The notes: a model not told the origin generated them from the letters alone. Counted from the stretch's first letter, positions 41,508 to 51,374 are shown. The stretch: DNA of 64,000 bases from Humibacter sp. RRB41 (GCF_022761015.1 NZ_JAKWJQ010000002.1:310001-374000), one strand, 5' to 3'. Translations and numbers: made by a program.

Positions 41508-41595
41508 ACGTGTTGATCCTTCGAAGAACGAAATGGGAAAGTCGAGCGGCCGACGGCGCCATCAGGCGCTGGCCCGCCGGAAAGTTTACCGGGTC

Positions 41596-42033
41596 TCAGC
41601 CGAACGTTCGCAGAACGTGCGTGAGAGCGAGCCGGTAGCCGTCGAAGCCGAGTCCGGCGATCACCCCGGTCGCGACAGGGCTGATCACGCTGGTGTGGCG
41701 GAATTCCTCCCGCGCGTGCGGATTCGAGATGTGCACCTCGATCACCGGAGTGCCGGTCTCCGTGACGATGGAGACGGCATCCCGCAGAGCGAGCGAGTAG
41801 TGGGTCCATGCTCCGGCGTTGAGGATCACCGGTGTGCGGGCATCCGCTGCCTCGTGCAGCCACCGCAGCAGCTGTCCCTCGTCGTCCGTCTGCCGCAGGT
41901 CGACGGTGTCGTCGACGGCGTCGGCGGAGAGGATGCCGCGCAATTCGTCGAGTGTCTGGTTCCCGTACACGTCGGGCTCGCGCGTGCCGAGCCGCCCGAG
42001 ATTGGGTCCGTTCAGAACCAGGATCGTCGCCAT
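41596..42033 (-). CDS. aroQ: 3-dehydroquinate dehydratase, type II
   Basis: 145 residues. It dehydrates 3-dehydroquinate in the shikimate pathway. Type II motifs are [21 protein letters not shown] (catalytic Tyr and Arg), [16 protein letters not shown] and [15 protein letters not shown] with the catalytic His. The start has no ribosome binding site but carries a -10 box at leaderless distance. It follows aroB after 98 bases. Confidence 0.96.
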   Translation of the reverse strand: MATILVLNGPNLGRLGTREPDVYGNQTLDELRGILSADAVDDTVDLRQTDDEGQLLRWLHEAADARTPVILNAGAWTHYSLALRDAVSIVTETGTPVIEVHISNPHAREEFRHTSVISPVATGVIAGLGFDGYRLALTHVLRTFG

Positions 42034-42039
42034 GGAACG

Positions 42040-42045
42040 AGCCTA
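42040..42045 (-). promoter_or_regulatory. Candidate -10 box (TAGGCT) for leaderless aroQ
   Basis: TAGGCT (minus strand) fits TAnnnT and lies 6 bases before the aroQ ATG, which has no Shine-Dalgarno sequence. The mRNA would begin at the start codon. Confidence 0.4.
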
Positions 42046-42131
42046 CTGCCCACCGGAAGCGCGCTCCGGCGGCCCGTTCATGCGCGCGGGACCCACTTGC
42101 CGAAGCGGGGGCGTCCGCGCACGCGGCGTGG

Positions 42132-43223
42132 TTAGGAACCGATCTCCTGGTACGCCGCGAACAGCAGGCTCGGGTCCGGCGCCTGCATCACGGTCGGACG
42201 CGCGAGGTCGTCGAGCACGATGAACCTCAGCGTGTTGCCCCTGGTCTTCTTGTCGCGCTGCATCGCCGCCAGCAGCTGTTGCCAGCGGCCGGCGGGGTAG
42301 CTCACGGGAAGGGTGAGCGAGGTGAGGATGCTGCGGTGCCTGTCCGCCACATCGTCGTGCAGTCGCCCGCTCAGTCGCGCGAGCTCTGCCGCGAAGACCA
42401 TTCCGACGGACACGGCAGCGCCGTGCCGCCATTGGTACCGCTCGGTGTGCTCGATGGCGTGGCCGAGCGTATGCCCGTAGTTGAGGATCTCGCGCAGACC
42501 CGCCTCGCGGAAGTCCTCGCCGACCACCTTGGCCTTCATGTCGATTGCCAGCTCGACGTTGCGTCGGAACACCGGACTCTGCGGGTCGGTGGCGGCGTCC
42601 AGGTCGGCCTCGACGTTGTCGAGGATCTCCGGCGCCCAGATGAATCCGGCCTTCACCACCTCTGCATAGCCGGCGAGCAGGTCGTTTCTGGGCAGCGCCT
42701 CGAGGGTGTCGAGGTCGCAGAGCACTCCCGCCGGAGCGTAGAACGCGCCGACGAGGTTCTTGCCCTCTGCGGTGTTGATGCCGGTCTTGCCGCCGATTGC
42801 GGCATCGACCATGCCGAGCACCGTCGTCGGAATCTGCACGAGCTTCACGCCGCGCATCCACGTCGCGGCGACGAAACCCGCCAGGTCGGTCGCCGCTCCC
42901 CCGCCGAATCCGATCACGGCATCGCTGCGGGTGAAGTCCGCCTGTCCCATGATCTGCCAGCAGAACGACGCGACCTCGACGCGTTTGGCAGCTTCTGCAT
43001 CCGGTATCTCGGCAAGCAGCACCTGGTATCGGTCGGCGAGCGACTCGCGCAGCTCGGCGGCGGCCGCCGCGAGCGTCGGCTGGTGCACGATGAGCACGCG
43101 ACGCACGTCGGGCCCGAGCAGTTCGCCGGCCTCGAAACGGATGCCTCGACCCACTCTGATGCCGTACGGCTGTGCCCCCGTGACACTCAGCTCGGTCGTC
43201 TCGCTGCTGTCGGCCGCGCTCAT
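42132..43223 (-). CDS. aroB: 3-dehydroquinate synthase
   Basis: 363 residues from the ATG at 43223, which overlaps the aroK stop in ATGA. It cyclises DAHP to 3-dehydroquinate with NAD+ and Zn2+/Co2+. The NAD region GGGAATDLAGFVAATWMRGV, the KTGIN motif, and metal-binding residues in EVVKAGFIWAPE and NYGHTLGHAIEH are present. Length is normal. Confidence 0.97.
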   Translation of the reverse strand: MSAADSSETTELSVTGAQPYGIRVGRGIRFEAGELLGPDVRRVLIVHQPTLAAAAAELRESLADRYQVLLAEIPDAEAAKRVEVASFCWQIMGQADFTRSDAVIGFGGGAATDLAGFVAATWMRGVKLVQIPTTVLGMVDAAIGGKTGINTAEGKNLVGAFYAPAGVLCDLDTLEALPRNDLLAGYAEVVKAGFIWAPEILDNVEADLDAATDPQSPVFRRNVELAIDMKAKVVGEDFREAGLREILNYGHTLGHAIEHTERYQWRHGAAVSVGMVFAAELARLSGRLHDDVADRHRSILTSLTLPVSYPAGRWQQLLAAMQRDKKTRGNTLRFIVLDDLARPTVMQAPDPSLLFAAYQEIGS

Positions 43224-43720
43224 GCGTTCTCCCCGTTCTGCTGTTCCCACCACGTCGCGATCTCCTCGACGATCACCGAGAGCGGACGCCTCGACGTGTC
43301 GGCACGGTAGTCGGCGAGCGACACGTACAGCGGCATCCTGGACTCGACGAGGGCGCGCCACGAGTCGACACCGTTCACGAGCGGTCTCTTGTCGTCGTCG
43401 ATTCGCAGAGCGACCGCCTCCGGTGTGACGGTGAGCAGTACGACGTGCGCGTTCGCGAGGTCTTTCCTGGTCTGCGGATCGAGCACCGCTCCCCCGCCGA
43501 CCGAGATCACTCCGCCGGTTTCGAGAGCACGCACGACTGCCTCCCGCTCGATCACGCGAAAGTACGGTTCGCCCTCGCGGGCGAAGATCTCAGCGATCGG
43601 CCCGTACTCGGCGACGATCCTCGAGTCGGTGTCGGTGAAGGAGGCGCCGAGTCGACGTGCGAGCCGCTTGCCCACCCGGGTCTTGCCAGAGGCGGGCGGC
43701 CCGATCAGAACGATGGTCAC
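43220..43720 (-). CDS. aroK: Shikimate kinase
   Basis: 166 residues from a GTG at 43720, overlapping the aroC stop (GTGA). The P-loop is [11 protein letters not shown] near residue 7. Shikimate-binding Asp lies in FTDTDSRI, and SVGGGAV forms the second substrate loop; the LID arginine is in DDKRPLVNG. The frame extended to 44335 is antisense-type noise over aroC. Confidence 0.96.
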   Translation of the reverse strand: MTIVLIGPPASGKTRVGKRLARRLGASFTDTDSRIVAEYGPIAEIFAREGEPYFRVIEREAVVRALETGGVISVGGGAVLDPQTRKDLANAHVVLLTVTPEAVALRIDDDKRPLVNGVDSWRALVESRMPLYVSLADYRADTSRRPLSVIVEEIATWWEQQNGENA

Positions 43721-44916
43721 GCGTGCACGGTCTCCGTGCGGAGCGAAGCGGGAATGGCGTCCAGGTACGCCTTGAGGTTGCGTGCGGTCTCGGCGAGCGA
43801 GTCTCCGCCGAACTTCTCGAGCACGGCATCCGCGACGACGAGCGCGACCATCGCCTCGGCGACGACACCGGCTGCGGGAACGGCACAGACATCCGAGCGC
43901 TGGTGGTTCGCGGGAGCGGCATCGCCCGTGGCGATGTCGACGGTGCGCAGCGCGTGCGGAACCGTGGCGATGGGCTTCATTCCGGCGCGCACTCGTAGAA
44001 GGGAGCCGGTGGTCATGCCGCCCTCCGTGCCCCCTGCCTTGTCGCTGGTGCGGGAGATCGTCGTTCCGTCGGTGACCAGTTCGTCGTGCGCGGCGGAACC
44101 CCGTCGTCTCGTCGTCTCGAAGCCGTCGCCGATCTCGACCCCCTTGATGGCCTGGATGCTCATCAGCGCCTGCGCGAGGCGTCCGTCGATCTTGCGGTCC
44201 CACTGCACGTGCGAGCCGAGGCCGACGGGTACGCCGTAGACGAGCACCTCGACGACGCCTCCGAGCGTGTCGCCGTCCCGGTGCGCGGCATCCACCTCGG
44301 CCACCATCAGAGCCGATGTCGCCGGGTCGAAGCACCGCAGCGGATCGGCGTCGAGGGCGTCGACGTCAGAGGGCAGCGGCAGTTGCGCGCCGTCCGGAAC
44401 ACGCACGGGTCCGATCGCCAAGGTGTGACTGACGAACGTGATGCCGAGCTCGGCCAGGAAGGACTTGGCGATCGCACCGAGCGCGACGCGCGCCGCGGTT
44501 TCGCGAGCACTCGCACGTTCGAGCACCGGCCTTGCCTCGTCGAAGCCGTACTTCTGCATGCCGACCAGATCGGCATGACCGGGTCGAGGTCGCGTGAGCG
44601 CTGCACCGCGTCCCGTTGCGAGCTTCTCCTCGTCGACCGGCTCCGCGCTCATCACGTCGACCCACTTGGGCCACTCCGTGTTGCCGATGCGCAGGGCGAT
44701 CGGGCTGCCCATGCTGAGACCGTGGCGAACACCGCCCGAGAACGCGAGCTCGTCCTGCTCGAACTTCATGCGCGCTCCGCGGCCGTAGCCGAGCTTGCGG
44801 CGTGCGAGATCGGCACGCACGTCGTCCATGGCCACCGGCACGCCGGCCGGAAGGCCCTCGAGAACGGCGATGAGTTCGGGGCCGTGCGATTCCCCTGCGG
44901 TGAGCCAACGAAGCAT
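43717..44916 (-). CDS. aroC: Chorismate synthase
   Basis: 399 residues. It forms chorismate from EPSP using reduced FMN. Signatures are [21 protein letters not shown] at the N-terminus, [39 protein letters not shown], and the [15 protein letters not shown] loop. The ATG has no Shine-Dalgarno sequence, and a CAGAAT hexamer lies 7 bases upstream. Chorismate made here feeds TrpE, encoded 25 kb further along the same strand. Confidence 0.97.
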   Translation of the reverse strand: MLRWLTAGESHGPELIAVLEGLPAGVPVAMDDVRADLARRKLGYGRGARMKFEQDELAFSGGVRHGLSMGSPIALRIGNTEWPKWVDVMSAEPVDEEKLATGRGAALTRPRPGHADLVGMQKYGFDEARPVLERASARETAARVALGAIAKSFLAELGITFVSHTLAIGPVRVPDGAQLPLPSDVDALDADPLRCFDPATSALMVAEVDAAHRDGDTLGGVVEVLVYGVPVGLGSHVQWDRKIDGRLAQALMSIQAIKGVEIGDGFETTRRRGSAAHDELVTDGTTISRTSDKAGGTEGGMTTGSLLRVRAGMKPIATVPHALRTVDIATGDAAPANHQRSDVCAVPAAGVVAEAMVALVVADAVLEKFGGDSLAETARNLKAYLDAIPASLRTETVHA

Positions 44917-44923
44917 GGAGTCA

Positions 44924-44929
44924 ATTCTG
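44924..44929 (-). promoter_or_regulatory. Candidate -10 box (CAGAAT) for leaderless aroC
   Basis: CAGAAT on the minus strand ends 7 bases before the aroC ATG at 44916. The 53-base aroE-aroC gap has no ribosome binding site near the ATG. This is weaker than a TAnnnT match. Confidence 0.3.
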
Positions 44930-44969
44930 GCATGCCGCGCCGAAGCGCTCAGTCGCCTCCGGCCACAGC

Positions 44970-45896
44970 TCAGCGGCGACCGGATGCATCGAGCCCGACG
45001 GCCTCGAGCATGGCCTGAAGCACGACGGATTCGCGGGGCAGCTCGTGTTCAGGATCGCCCGTCACGAAGATGCGCACCTGCAACAGCGCCTGATGCACGA
45101 GCATCGCGAGGCCGGAAAGCACGTTGCCAGGAGCCGACCCCGCTCCGGCACCTGCCAGGAGGTTCCAGATCCTCACGACATCCGTCGGCCACGGATCGTA
45201 CGCGACGTCGAGCAGCAGAACGCCGTCGGCAGCCGCGCGGGCGATCGCTTCTCCGCTCACGATCGCTCGCGCTCCGCCGTTGGCACCCGCCCCGCCAGGC
45301 AGGGTGCTCACGACGAGATCCGGGCGATTCTCCAGCTCACCGCCGAACCGGCCGATATCGATGCGGAGACCGACCGAGTGTGCGAGGTTCGCCAGGTTTG
45401 CGGCCCTCGCAGGTTCGCGCACCTGCACCGTGACGTCCTGCGCTCCGAGTTCAGCCGCGGCGACGACGGCCGACGCGGCTGTCGCGCCTCCGCCCCAGAT
45501 GAGTACCGAGCGTGCCCTGGTCGTTCCTACAGCGGCCAGGGCACGCACGATTCCGGGTACATCGGTGTTGAATCCGCTGAGCGCACGCCTGCCTGCGGCA
45601 TCCGTGTCGAACACGATGGTGTTGGCCGCACCGGTCAGCCGCGCCGTTCCGTCGAGCGATGTCACCAGCGGCAGCACCGACTGCTTCAGCGGCATCGTCA
45701 GCGACAGGCCTCGCCAGGCATCCGACCGCGACGAGACGAAGTCCTCGAGTGTCTCGGGAACGATGTCGGCGCGGCCGTACGACCACGGCAAGCCCAGCGC
45801 CGTGTACGCCGCCGCGTGCAGGGCCGGCGACTGGGAATGGGCGATCGGCGAGCCGAGCACGGCCAGCTCACGCTGGCCGTCACTGGCAGTAAGCAT
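44970..45896 (-). CDS. aroE: Shikimate dehydrogenase
   Basis: 308 residues from the ATG at 45896, which overlaps mltG by 17 bases; a GTG four codons earlier (45908) is possible. It reduces 3-dehydroshikimate with NADPH. The substrate site [16 protein letters not shown], catalytic Lys in MPLKQS and [12 protein letters not shown] are present. The nucleotide loop reads [12 protein letters not shown]. It lies between mltG and aroC, as in related actinobacteria. Confidence 0.94.
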   Translation of the reverse strand: MLTASDGQRELAVLGSPIAHSQSPALHAAAYTALGLPWSYGRADIVPETLEDFVSSRSDAWRGLSLTMPLKQSVLPLVTSLDGTARLTGAANTIVFDTDAAGRRALSGFNTDVPGIVRALAAVGTTRARSVLIWGGGATAASAVVAAAELGAQDVTVQVREPARAANLANLAHSVGLRIDIGRFGGELENRPDLVVSTLPGGAGANGGARAIVSGEAIARAAADGVLLLDVAYDPWPTDVVRIWNLLAGAGAGSAPGNVLSGLAMLVHQALLQVRIFVTGDPEHELPRESVVLQAMLEAVGLDASGRR

Positions 45897-47328
45897 CGTT
45901 CGCCGCACTCGCGTTGCACCAGTCCTGCAGTTGCTGCACGGCGGCCTCGTGCTGCGCCTCGGTCTGAGAGAACACCGTCGTCCCGTTCTTCAGGTCGACG
46001 GTCACGAAGAACAGCCAAGGTCCGGCGGTCGGGTGCAGCGCTGCCTTGATCGCGTCATCGCCAGGGTTCGAGATCGGTCCGACTGGTAGGCCGTCGTGCG
46101 CGTAGGTGTTGTAGAGGTTGCTCGCATCGGCGCGCTCGGCATCCGTCGTGAACACGGTCTTCACGCCGGCACCGTAGGCCACTGTCGCGTCGGACTGCAG
46201 GCGCATGCCCTGATCGAGCCGGTTCTGGAACACCCTGGCGACCTTGCCCATGTCTGAGACGCTGCCCGCCTCCTTCTGCACGACGGATGCCAGGATCACC
46301 GTGTTCCATCGGTTGGCAACTGGCACTCCGTCGTCGTCGAGTGCCTGGAACGCCCGGTCCACGAGTGTCTTGATCACGGTCTTCGCACTGACGTCGGGAT
46401 CGAAAGTGTAGGTGGCAGGAAAGAGGAATCCGTCCAGATTCTTCGCCTGCGCCGGCAACCCGAAGTCGGTCGGCTTGGCGGCCGCCGTCTTCAGATCGGC
46501 GAGTGGGATGCCCGTGGTCTTCGCGAGCGCCGGGAGGATGTTCGCCTCGGTGTCGCCCTCCGGGATCGTGACCGTGCGCTGCAGCTTGTTCGTGGGGTCT
46601 TGAAGCGCGGAGAGGGCAGACTTCGCGCTCATCTGCTTCTTCAGCTTGTACACACCGGGCTGGAACACCGGGTCCGGCTTGGTTCGCAACAGAAGCGAGT
46701 AGAACGTGTCGTACGTCTTGACGACGCCGGCCTTCTGCAGGGTCGTCGCGATGTCACCTCCGTTGTCGCCGTCCTTGATCGTGATCGTGACGGCGGTCGT
46801 GCCCGTTCCTGTGTAGTCGTTCGGCTCGTTGAGAGCGAGGAGCTTGCGCACCTCCGGTTGGAAGGCGCTCCACACGTACGCGCCGGCACCGCCGAGCAGG
46901 GCGAGGATGACGACCGTCACGATGGTGGCGACGATCCAGCGGCGCCTCTTCCTGCGCGGTGGCCCGTCGCCTCCGTCCGTGCCCGAACGACCGCCGCCGG
47001 CGCCGCGACCGCCGCGTCTGCCCGGCTTCCCGTCGGTCGGATACTCCAGGCTGGACCAGACGTGCGGGCGGGTGTCGGTCGCTACCTGCTCTCCCTGGAC
47101 CAGCTCTTCCTGGACCGGCTCGCCGTGTCCGGAGTCGAGTGCCCCCCAGAACGACTGCTCGAGACCCGGCTGCTCAAGACCAGGCTGCGCCACTGGGACT
47201 TTCCCGGTCTGTCGCGCGGCGTCCCGCTCAGCACGTTCCCGCGCCTCGCGACGCGTCATCGGCGGTCGTTCGCCCTCGAACGACGGGTCGTCCGGCTGGG
47301 GAGAGCCGGGCGGAACGGGGTTGGTCAC
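45880..47328 (-). CDS. mltG: Endolytic murein transglycosylase MltG
   Basis: 482 residues with a GTG start. MltG cleaves nascent peptidoglycan strands at the membrane. A long charged, Gly-rich cytoplasmic N-terminus (1-130) contains a doubled QPGLE repeat and ends in PPRRKRRRW. One membrane helix (about 132-155) follows, then a LysM-like subdomain and the YceG catalytic domain. The signature strand is ILASVVQKEAGSVSDMGKVARVFQNRL, with the probable catalytic Glu in QKEAG, followed by LQSDATVAYG and LYNTYAHDGLPVGPISNPG. ruvX-mltG-aroE is the usual order. Confidence 0.95.
   Translation of the reverse strand: MTNPVPPGSPQPDDPSFEGERPPMTRREARERAERDAARQTGKVPVAQPGLEQPGLEQSFWGALDSGHGEPVQEELVQGEQVATDTRPHVWSSLEYPTDGKPGRRGGRGAGGGRSGTDGGDGPPRRKRRRWIVATIVTVVILALLGGAGAYVWSAFQPEVRKLLALNEPNDYTGTGTTAVTITIKDGDNGGDIATTLQKAGVVKTYDTFYSLLLRTKPDPVFQPGVYKLKKQMSAKSALSALQDPTNKLQRTVTIPEGDTEANILPALAKTTGIPLADLKTAAAKPTDFGLPAQAKNLDGFLFPATYTFDPDVSAKTVIKTLVDRAFQALDDDGVPVANRWNTVILASVVQKEAGSVSDMGKVARVFQNRLDQGMRLQSDATVAYGAGVKTVFTTDAERADASNLYNTYAHDGLPVGPISNPGDDAIKAALHPTAGPWLFFVTVDLKNGTTVFSQTEAQHEAAVQQLQDWCNASAANDAYCQ
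47158..47187 (-). repeat. Doubled 15-base repeat in the mltG N-terminus
   Basis: Two in-frame 15-base units encode QPGLE-QPGLE (residues 48-57), followed by a partial third (Q). It lies in the disordered cytoplasmic tail before the membrane helix. Confidence 0.65.
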
Positions 47329-47798
47329 GACTGAGATCCTCTATTCGGGTCTGCGAGGGTTCCTGGGGGCCTTCCGCTCGACCGTTCGACGTCGAGCGCG
47401 TGTTGCAAAATAACCGTCGCGGCCGCCTGATCCACCACAGACCGGGAGTTCCGTGTTGTGCGTCCTGCCGCTCGCAGACCGGATTGTGCAGACACCGTCG
47501 AGAGCCGCTCGTCCACCAACCGCACCGGAATGCCGCATGCGACGGCGATCCTGTCAGCGAACGCTGTCGCGTCGTCTGTCGACGCCGTGTAGGCGCCGGA
47601 AAGCGAAAGCGGAAGGCCGACGATAGCCTCGACCGCTCCGAACTCGGTGACAAGCTCCCGAATGCGCGCTATGTCGCTGTCGTCGTCCGACCGCTGCACG
47701 GTCTCGACAGGCAGTGCCAGCATGCCGTCGGGATCGCTGCGGCTCACGCCGATCCGCGCCCTTCCCACGTCGACGCCGACGCGCACTCCGGCTCGCAC
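47325..47798 (-). CDS. ruvX: YqgF/RuvX RNase H-fold nuclease
   Basis: 157 residues from a GTG at 47798, 7 bases after the alaS stop; a GTG at 47786 is an alternative with GCCGGA upstream. The RNase H-like motifs are GVDVGRARIGV (first catalytic Asp), VDERLSTVSA (Glu) and VDQAAATVIL (Asp). The family processes 16S rRNA 5' ends in E. coli and cleaves Holliday junctions in mycobacteria. It overlaps the mltG start by 4 bases. Confidence 0.93.
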   Translation of the reverse strand: MRAGVRVGVDVGRARIGVSRSDPDGMLALPVETVQRSDDDSDIARIRELVTEFGAVEAIVGLPLSLSGAYTASTDDATAFADRIAVACGIPVRLVDERLSTVSAQSGLRAAGRTTRNSRSVVDQAAATVILQHALDVERSSGRPPGTLADPNRGSQS

Positions 47799-47805
47799 CG
47801 TCGGG

Positions 47806-50505
47806 TTATCCGATCGCCGAGCGAACGGATGCCAGCGCCGCGTCGATCGCCGAGGCATCCGAACCGCCGCCCTGCGCCAGGTCGTCCTTGCCGCCTCCGC
47901 CGCCGCCGAGCACGGATGCCGCGCCCTTCGCCAGTGGGCCGGCCTTGATCCCCGCGTCGCGTGCGGCCTTGTCTGTTGCGACGATGACGACGGGCCGTCC
48001 TGCGACGGTCGCGGCAAGTGCCACCACCGACGCATCGCTGCCGAGACGGTCGCGCACTGTCGTCACGAGCATCCGGAGGTCGTCTGCAGAGCCGAGCGAG
48101 CCGACGTTCTGTGCGAGGAGTCGTACATCGCCGACGCGCTCGACAGTCTCGAGCAGCCCGGGAACGCGGTCGAGCACTGCACGTGCCTCGAAGGCCGCGA
48201 TCTTCTTCTCCGCGGCCTTCAGGCTCGTCACGAGGTCGTTGATGCGCTCCGGCAATTGCTCGCGCGGCGTCTTCAACGAGCCGCTGAGCTGCGAGACGAT
48301 CGCCCTCTCAGCCGCCAGGTCCCGGAATGCCTCGATGCCCACCAGCGACTCCACACGGCGGTTCGTCGAACCGACCGACGACTCGCTGATCAGGTTGATC
48401 ATGCCGATCTCGGAGCTGGAGGACACATGGGTTCCCGCGCAGAGCTCGCGCGACCAAGGTCCGCCGATGTCGACGACGCGCACGACCTCGCCGTACTTCT
48501 CGCCGAACAACGCCATCGCGCCGAGCGCGCGCGCCTCGTCGAGCGGGAGCTCTCGGGTGACGACCTCGAGATCGTCGCGGATCGCGTTGTTCGAGATCTC
48601 CTCGATCTCCGTGCGCGTCTCGGGCGACAGCCCCTGATTCCACGAGAAATCGAGGCGCAGGTAGCCGGCCTTGTTGTAGGAACCGGACTGGTGCGCGTTC
48701 GGGCCGAGTACCTGACGCAGTGCAGCGTGGATGATGTGGGTGCCGGAGTGCGCCTGGCGTGCGCCGCGGCGGTAGTCGGCATCCACGACGCTCGTCGCGG
48801 GGTCGTCGATTCCGACCTCGCCGTGCGTGACCTGCACGGTGTGGCTGATCAGGCCCTTCACGGGCTTCTGCACGTCGAGCACCTCGAGCTCGTAGCCGGG
48901 CCCGACGATCGTGCCCTGGTCGGCATCCTGACCTCCCGACTCCGCGTAGAGCGCGGTCTCGGCGAGGATGATCTCTGCGATCTGACCCTCGGATGCCCGC
49001 GGCACCGCTACGCCGTCGACGATGATGCCCAGCACTCGGGACTCGGTCTGGAGCTCGCCGTAGCCGGTGAACACGGTCTCGCCCAGCGACCGCAGTCCGC
49101 TGTACACCGACAGGTCGGCCAGCGCGCGCTTCTTCGCCTTGGCATCGGCCTTCGCGCGGGTCCGCTGCTGCGCCATGAGCGTGTCGAACGCCGCACGATC
49201 GACGCTGATGCCGGCCTCCTCTGCCATCTCGAGCGTCAGGTCGATGGGGAAGCCGTACGTGTCATGCAGCAGGAACGCCGTATCACCCGCAAGCTGTTCG
49301 CTGCCCGACGCCTTGGTGTTCGCGACGGCGGTGTCGAGGATGCTCGTTCCGCTCACCAAGGTGCGCAAAAAGGTGTCCTCTTCGGCGAAAGCGAGGTGCG
49401 AGATGCGGTCGTAGTCGGTCTCGACCTCGGGGTACGTCGACTTCATGGCATCGCGGGACGCCGCGAAGAGCACGGGGAAGGTCGCAGTCTCAACTCCGAG
49501 AAGCCGCATCGAGCGCACGGTGCGACGCAGCAGTCGGCGCAGGATGTAGCCTCTGCCCTCGTTCGACGGCGTGACGCCGTCTGACATCAGCATCAAGGCG
49601 CTGCGCACGTGATCGGCGACCACACGCATCCGCACGTCGTCGTCGTGGTTCGCACCGTACGTCTTGCCGGAGAGTTCAGCTGCGCGGTCGAGCACCGGGC
49701 GGATCTGATCGATCTCGTAGATGTTCTCCACGCCCTGCTTGAGGAACGCGACCCGCTCCAGGCCCATGCCGGTGTCGATGTTCTTCTTCGGCAGCTCGCC
49801 GAGGATCTCGAAGTCGGCCTTGCCGGTGCCCTCGCCACGCAGGTACTGCATGAACACGAGGTTCCAGATCTCGACGTAGCGGTCGTCGTCCGTAGCCGGG
49901 CCGCCGTCGATGCCGTATGCGGGCCCGCGGTCGAAGAAGATCTCGGAGCACGGACCGGCCGGACCGGGCACACCTGTCGACCAGTAGTTCGTGTCTTTTC
50001 CCAGGCCCTGGATGCGCTCATCCGGCAGGCCGGCGATCTCGCGCCAGTACCGCCTGGCCTCGTCGTCATCCTCGTAGACCGTGACCCAGAGGTCTTTCGG
50101 ATCGAAGCCGAGGCCGCCGTTGTCTTCGGTGGAGGTCAGGAGCTCCCAGGCGTAGGCGATCGCCTGCTCCTTGAAGTAGTCGCCGAACGACCAGTTGCCC
50201 ATCATCTGGAAGAACGTGCCGTGACGCGGCGTCTTGCCGACCTCTTCGATGTCGAGGGTGCGGATGCACTTCTGCGAGTCGGCCGCGCGCGGATACGGCG
50301 CAGGCACGAGCCCGGTCAGATAAGGCACGAACGGCACCATGCCCGCGATGGTGAAGAGCAGCGTCGGGTCGTCGCTGACCAGCGACGCTGACGGCACGAT
50401 GGTGTGCTCGCGCTCGGCGAAGTAGTCGAGGAAGCGGCGGCGGATCTCTGCCGTCGGCATCGGGGCTGTCGGCATCGAGGCTGTCGGCGTGGCGGCGGTC
50501 TGCAT
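47806..50505 (-). CDS. alaS: Alanyl-tRNA synthetase
   Basis: 899 residues. Class II catalytic motifs are HGTFFQMMGNWSFGDYFK and a later GMGLERVAF. The editing domain has HSGTHIIHAAL with His586 and His590, and CAGTHVSSSSE with the third zinc ligand Cys. A C-terminal DHHA1-type domain ends GGGGGGKDDLAQGGG. The family normally starts MKTAEIRRRF. Here the first 15 residues are a repeat-derived extension with three possible starts (Met1, Met11, Met16). Met1 has GGA six bases upstream and is kept. Confidence 0.96.
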   Translation of the reverse strand: MQTAATPTASMPTAPMPTAEIRRRFLDYFAEREHTIVPSASLVSDDPTLLFTIAGMVPFVPYLTGLVPAPYPRAADSQKCIRTLDIEEVGKTPRHGTFFQMMGNWSFGDYFKEQAIAYAWELLTSTEDNGGLGFDPKDLWVTVYEDDDEARRYWREIAGLPDERIQGLGKDTNYWSTGVPGPAGPCSEIFFDRGPAYGIDGGPATDDDRYVEIWNLVFMQYLRGEGTGKADFEILGELPKKNIDTGMGLERVAFLKQGVENIYEIDQIRPVLDRAAELSGKTYGANHDDDVRMRVVADHVRSALMLMSDGVTPSNEGRGYILRRLLRRTVRSMRLLGVETATFPVLFAASRDAMKSTYPEVETDYDRISHLAFAEEDTFLRTLVSGTSILDTAVANTKASGSEQLAGDTAFLLHDTYGFPIDLTLEMAEEAGISVDRAAFDTLMAQQRTRAKADAKAKKRALADLSVYSGLRSLGETVFTGYGELQTESRVLGIIVDGVAVPRASEGQIAEIILAETALYAESGGQDADQGTIVGPGYELEVLDVQKPVKGLISHTVQVTHGEVGIDDPATSVVDADYRRGARQAHSGTHIIHAALRQVLGPNAHQSGSYNKAGYLRLDFSWNQGLSPETRTEIEEISNNAIRDDLEVVTRELPLDEARALGAMALFGEKYGEVVRVVDIGGPWSRELCAGTHVSSSSEIGMINLISESSVGSTNRRVESLVGIEAFRDLAAERAIVSQLSGSLKTPREQLPERINDLVTSLKAAEKKIAAFEARAVLDRVPGLLETVERVGDVRLLAQNVGSLGSADDLRMLVTTVRDRLGSDASVVALAATVAGRPVVIVATDKAARDAGIKAGPLAKGAASVLGGGGGGKDDLAQGGGSDASAIDAALASVRSAIG
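50446..50490 (-). repeat. Threefold 15-base repeat at the alaS start
   Basis: ACGCCGACAGCCTCG, ATGCCGACAGCCCCG and ATGCCGACGGCAGAG are in-frame units encoding TPTAS-MPTAP-MPTAE. Two units carry an ATG, so the duplication multiplies the start codon. Confidence 0.75.
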
Positions 50506-50550
50506 GGTTCCGTTCGTTTGGTGGAGTTCAGCTGTGGCGGCGACGGCCGC

Positions 50551-50766
50551 TCACGAAAGGTCTGCGATGGTCTCTTCCGCCTGGTCGATGGCTGAGCGCA
50601 ACTCGGCCTCTCGCTTGCGGTAGCCCTCGCTGACCGCCGCGCCGAAGTCGTGCGCCTTGCGGTCGAGTTCGTCGAAGAACTGCTTGCCCTGCGACGTCTT
50701 GTTCACCTGGTGTGCGACGGCGAAGCCGGCAGCGATGCCGACGACGAACCAGACGAAGCTCTTCAT
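50551..50766 (-). CDS. Small single-pass membrane protein
   Basis: 71 residues from the ATG at 50766, behind a perfect GAGGAG; the longer upstream frame is not conserved in character. An N-terminal membrane helix (SFVWFVVGIAAGFAVAHQV, about 3-21) is followed by a charged amphipathic coiled-coil-like helix ending EETIADLS. It resembles the short YtxH-like proteins that often accompany a DUF948 protein, and the DUF948 gene lies just upstream. The pair may act together at the membrane, but no function is known. alaS starts 45 bases downstream. Confidence 0.8.
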   Translation of the reverse strand: MKSFVWFVVGIAAGFAVAHQVNKTSQGKQFFDELDRKAHDFGAAVSEGYRKREAELRSAIDQAEETIADLS

Positions 50767-50924
50767 CACAAATCTCCTCGTGGTCGTGAATCTGTTGGTG
50801 GTTGCTGGTGGATGCACAGCCCTGGTACCTGCGTAACAAGGCGGGGCCGGCCGGTCGATGGGGGCGTGCACGACCGGGCATCCGAGACTCCGGTCAGTTT
50901 AGTGCCGGGGTCCTGGAGCCCGGC

Positions 50925-51293
50925 TCACTCGCGGGCGCCGCGACCTGGCCTGCCGAATCGGAAGGCAGCACGCACGGCGGCGCTGAAACCCGCGAGCTTG
51001 ATCAGCGGGCCGCCGATCGTTGCGGCGAAAAGTGCGACGAGGGCCGAGACGTTGCCTGTGACATCCTGCACGTTCCGCGTGATGGCGTCGACTCTCGCGA
51101 GCTGCTTGTTCGTCTCGCGAAGCGTCTCGGTGGTCTCTTCGAGGATCGGCGTGATGCCGTCGCTGACCTCTTTGATCGAGTCGGTCGTCTGATCGAACAC
51201 CTTGCCCAGCTTCACGAGCGGAACCGCGAGCAGTGCTACCAGCACCGCGAAAACGCCTGCGGCGATCAGACCCGCGATGTCTCCACCAGACAC
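50925..51293 (-). CDS. DUF948-family membrane protein
   Basis: 122 residues with a GTG start. One N-terminal membrane helix (about 5-27, GLIAAGVFAVLVALLAVPLVKLG) is followed by a long heptad-like coiled coil (about 30-85, DQTTDSIKEVSDGITPILEE) and a second hydrophobic stretch (about 86-105). This is the layout of DUF948, a general-stress-type family of unknown mechanism. It sits between rpsD and the small YtxH-like gene. A terminator after rpsD's stop precedes it only partly, since the hairpin lies at 51329-51357. Confidence 0.85.
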   Translation of the reverse strand: MSGGDIAGLIAAGVFAVLVALLAVPLVKLGKVFDQTTDSIKEVSDGITPILEETTETLRETNKQLARVDAITRNVQDVTGNVSALVALFAATIGGPLIKLAGFSAAVRAAFRFGRPGRGARE

Positions 51294-51328
51294 GCTGCAC
51301 CGTCCATTCCGTTCGGGGAATACGTCGA

Positions 51329-51357
51329 AGGGCGGGCCGTCAAAGACAACCCGCCCT
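51329..51357 (-). terminator. Hairpin terminator after rpsD
   Basis: AGGGCGGG and CCCGCCCT form a perfect 8-bp stem around a 13-base loop, 17 bases after the rpsD stop codon. Confidence 0.65.
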
Positions 51358-51374
51358 CCAGCGTATCTGCATGA

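Noticed and set aside
42034-42131. Terminator or structured element between aroB and aroQ
   Set aside because: The 98-base gap is GC-rich with only short, imperfect self-complementarity.
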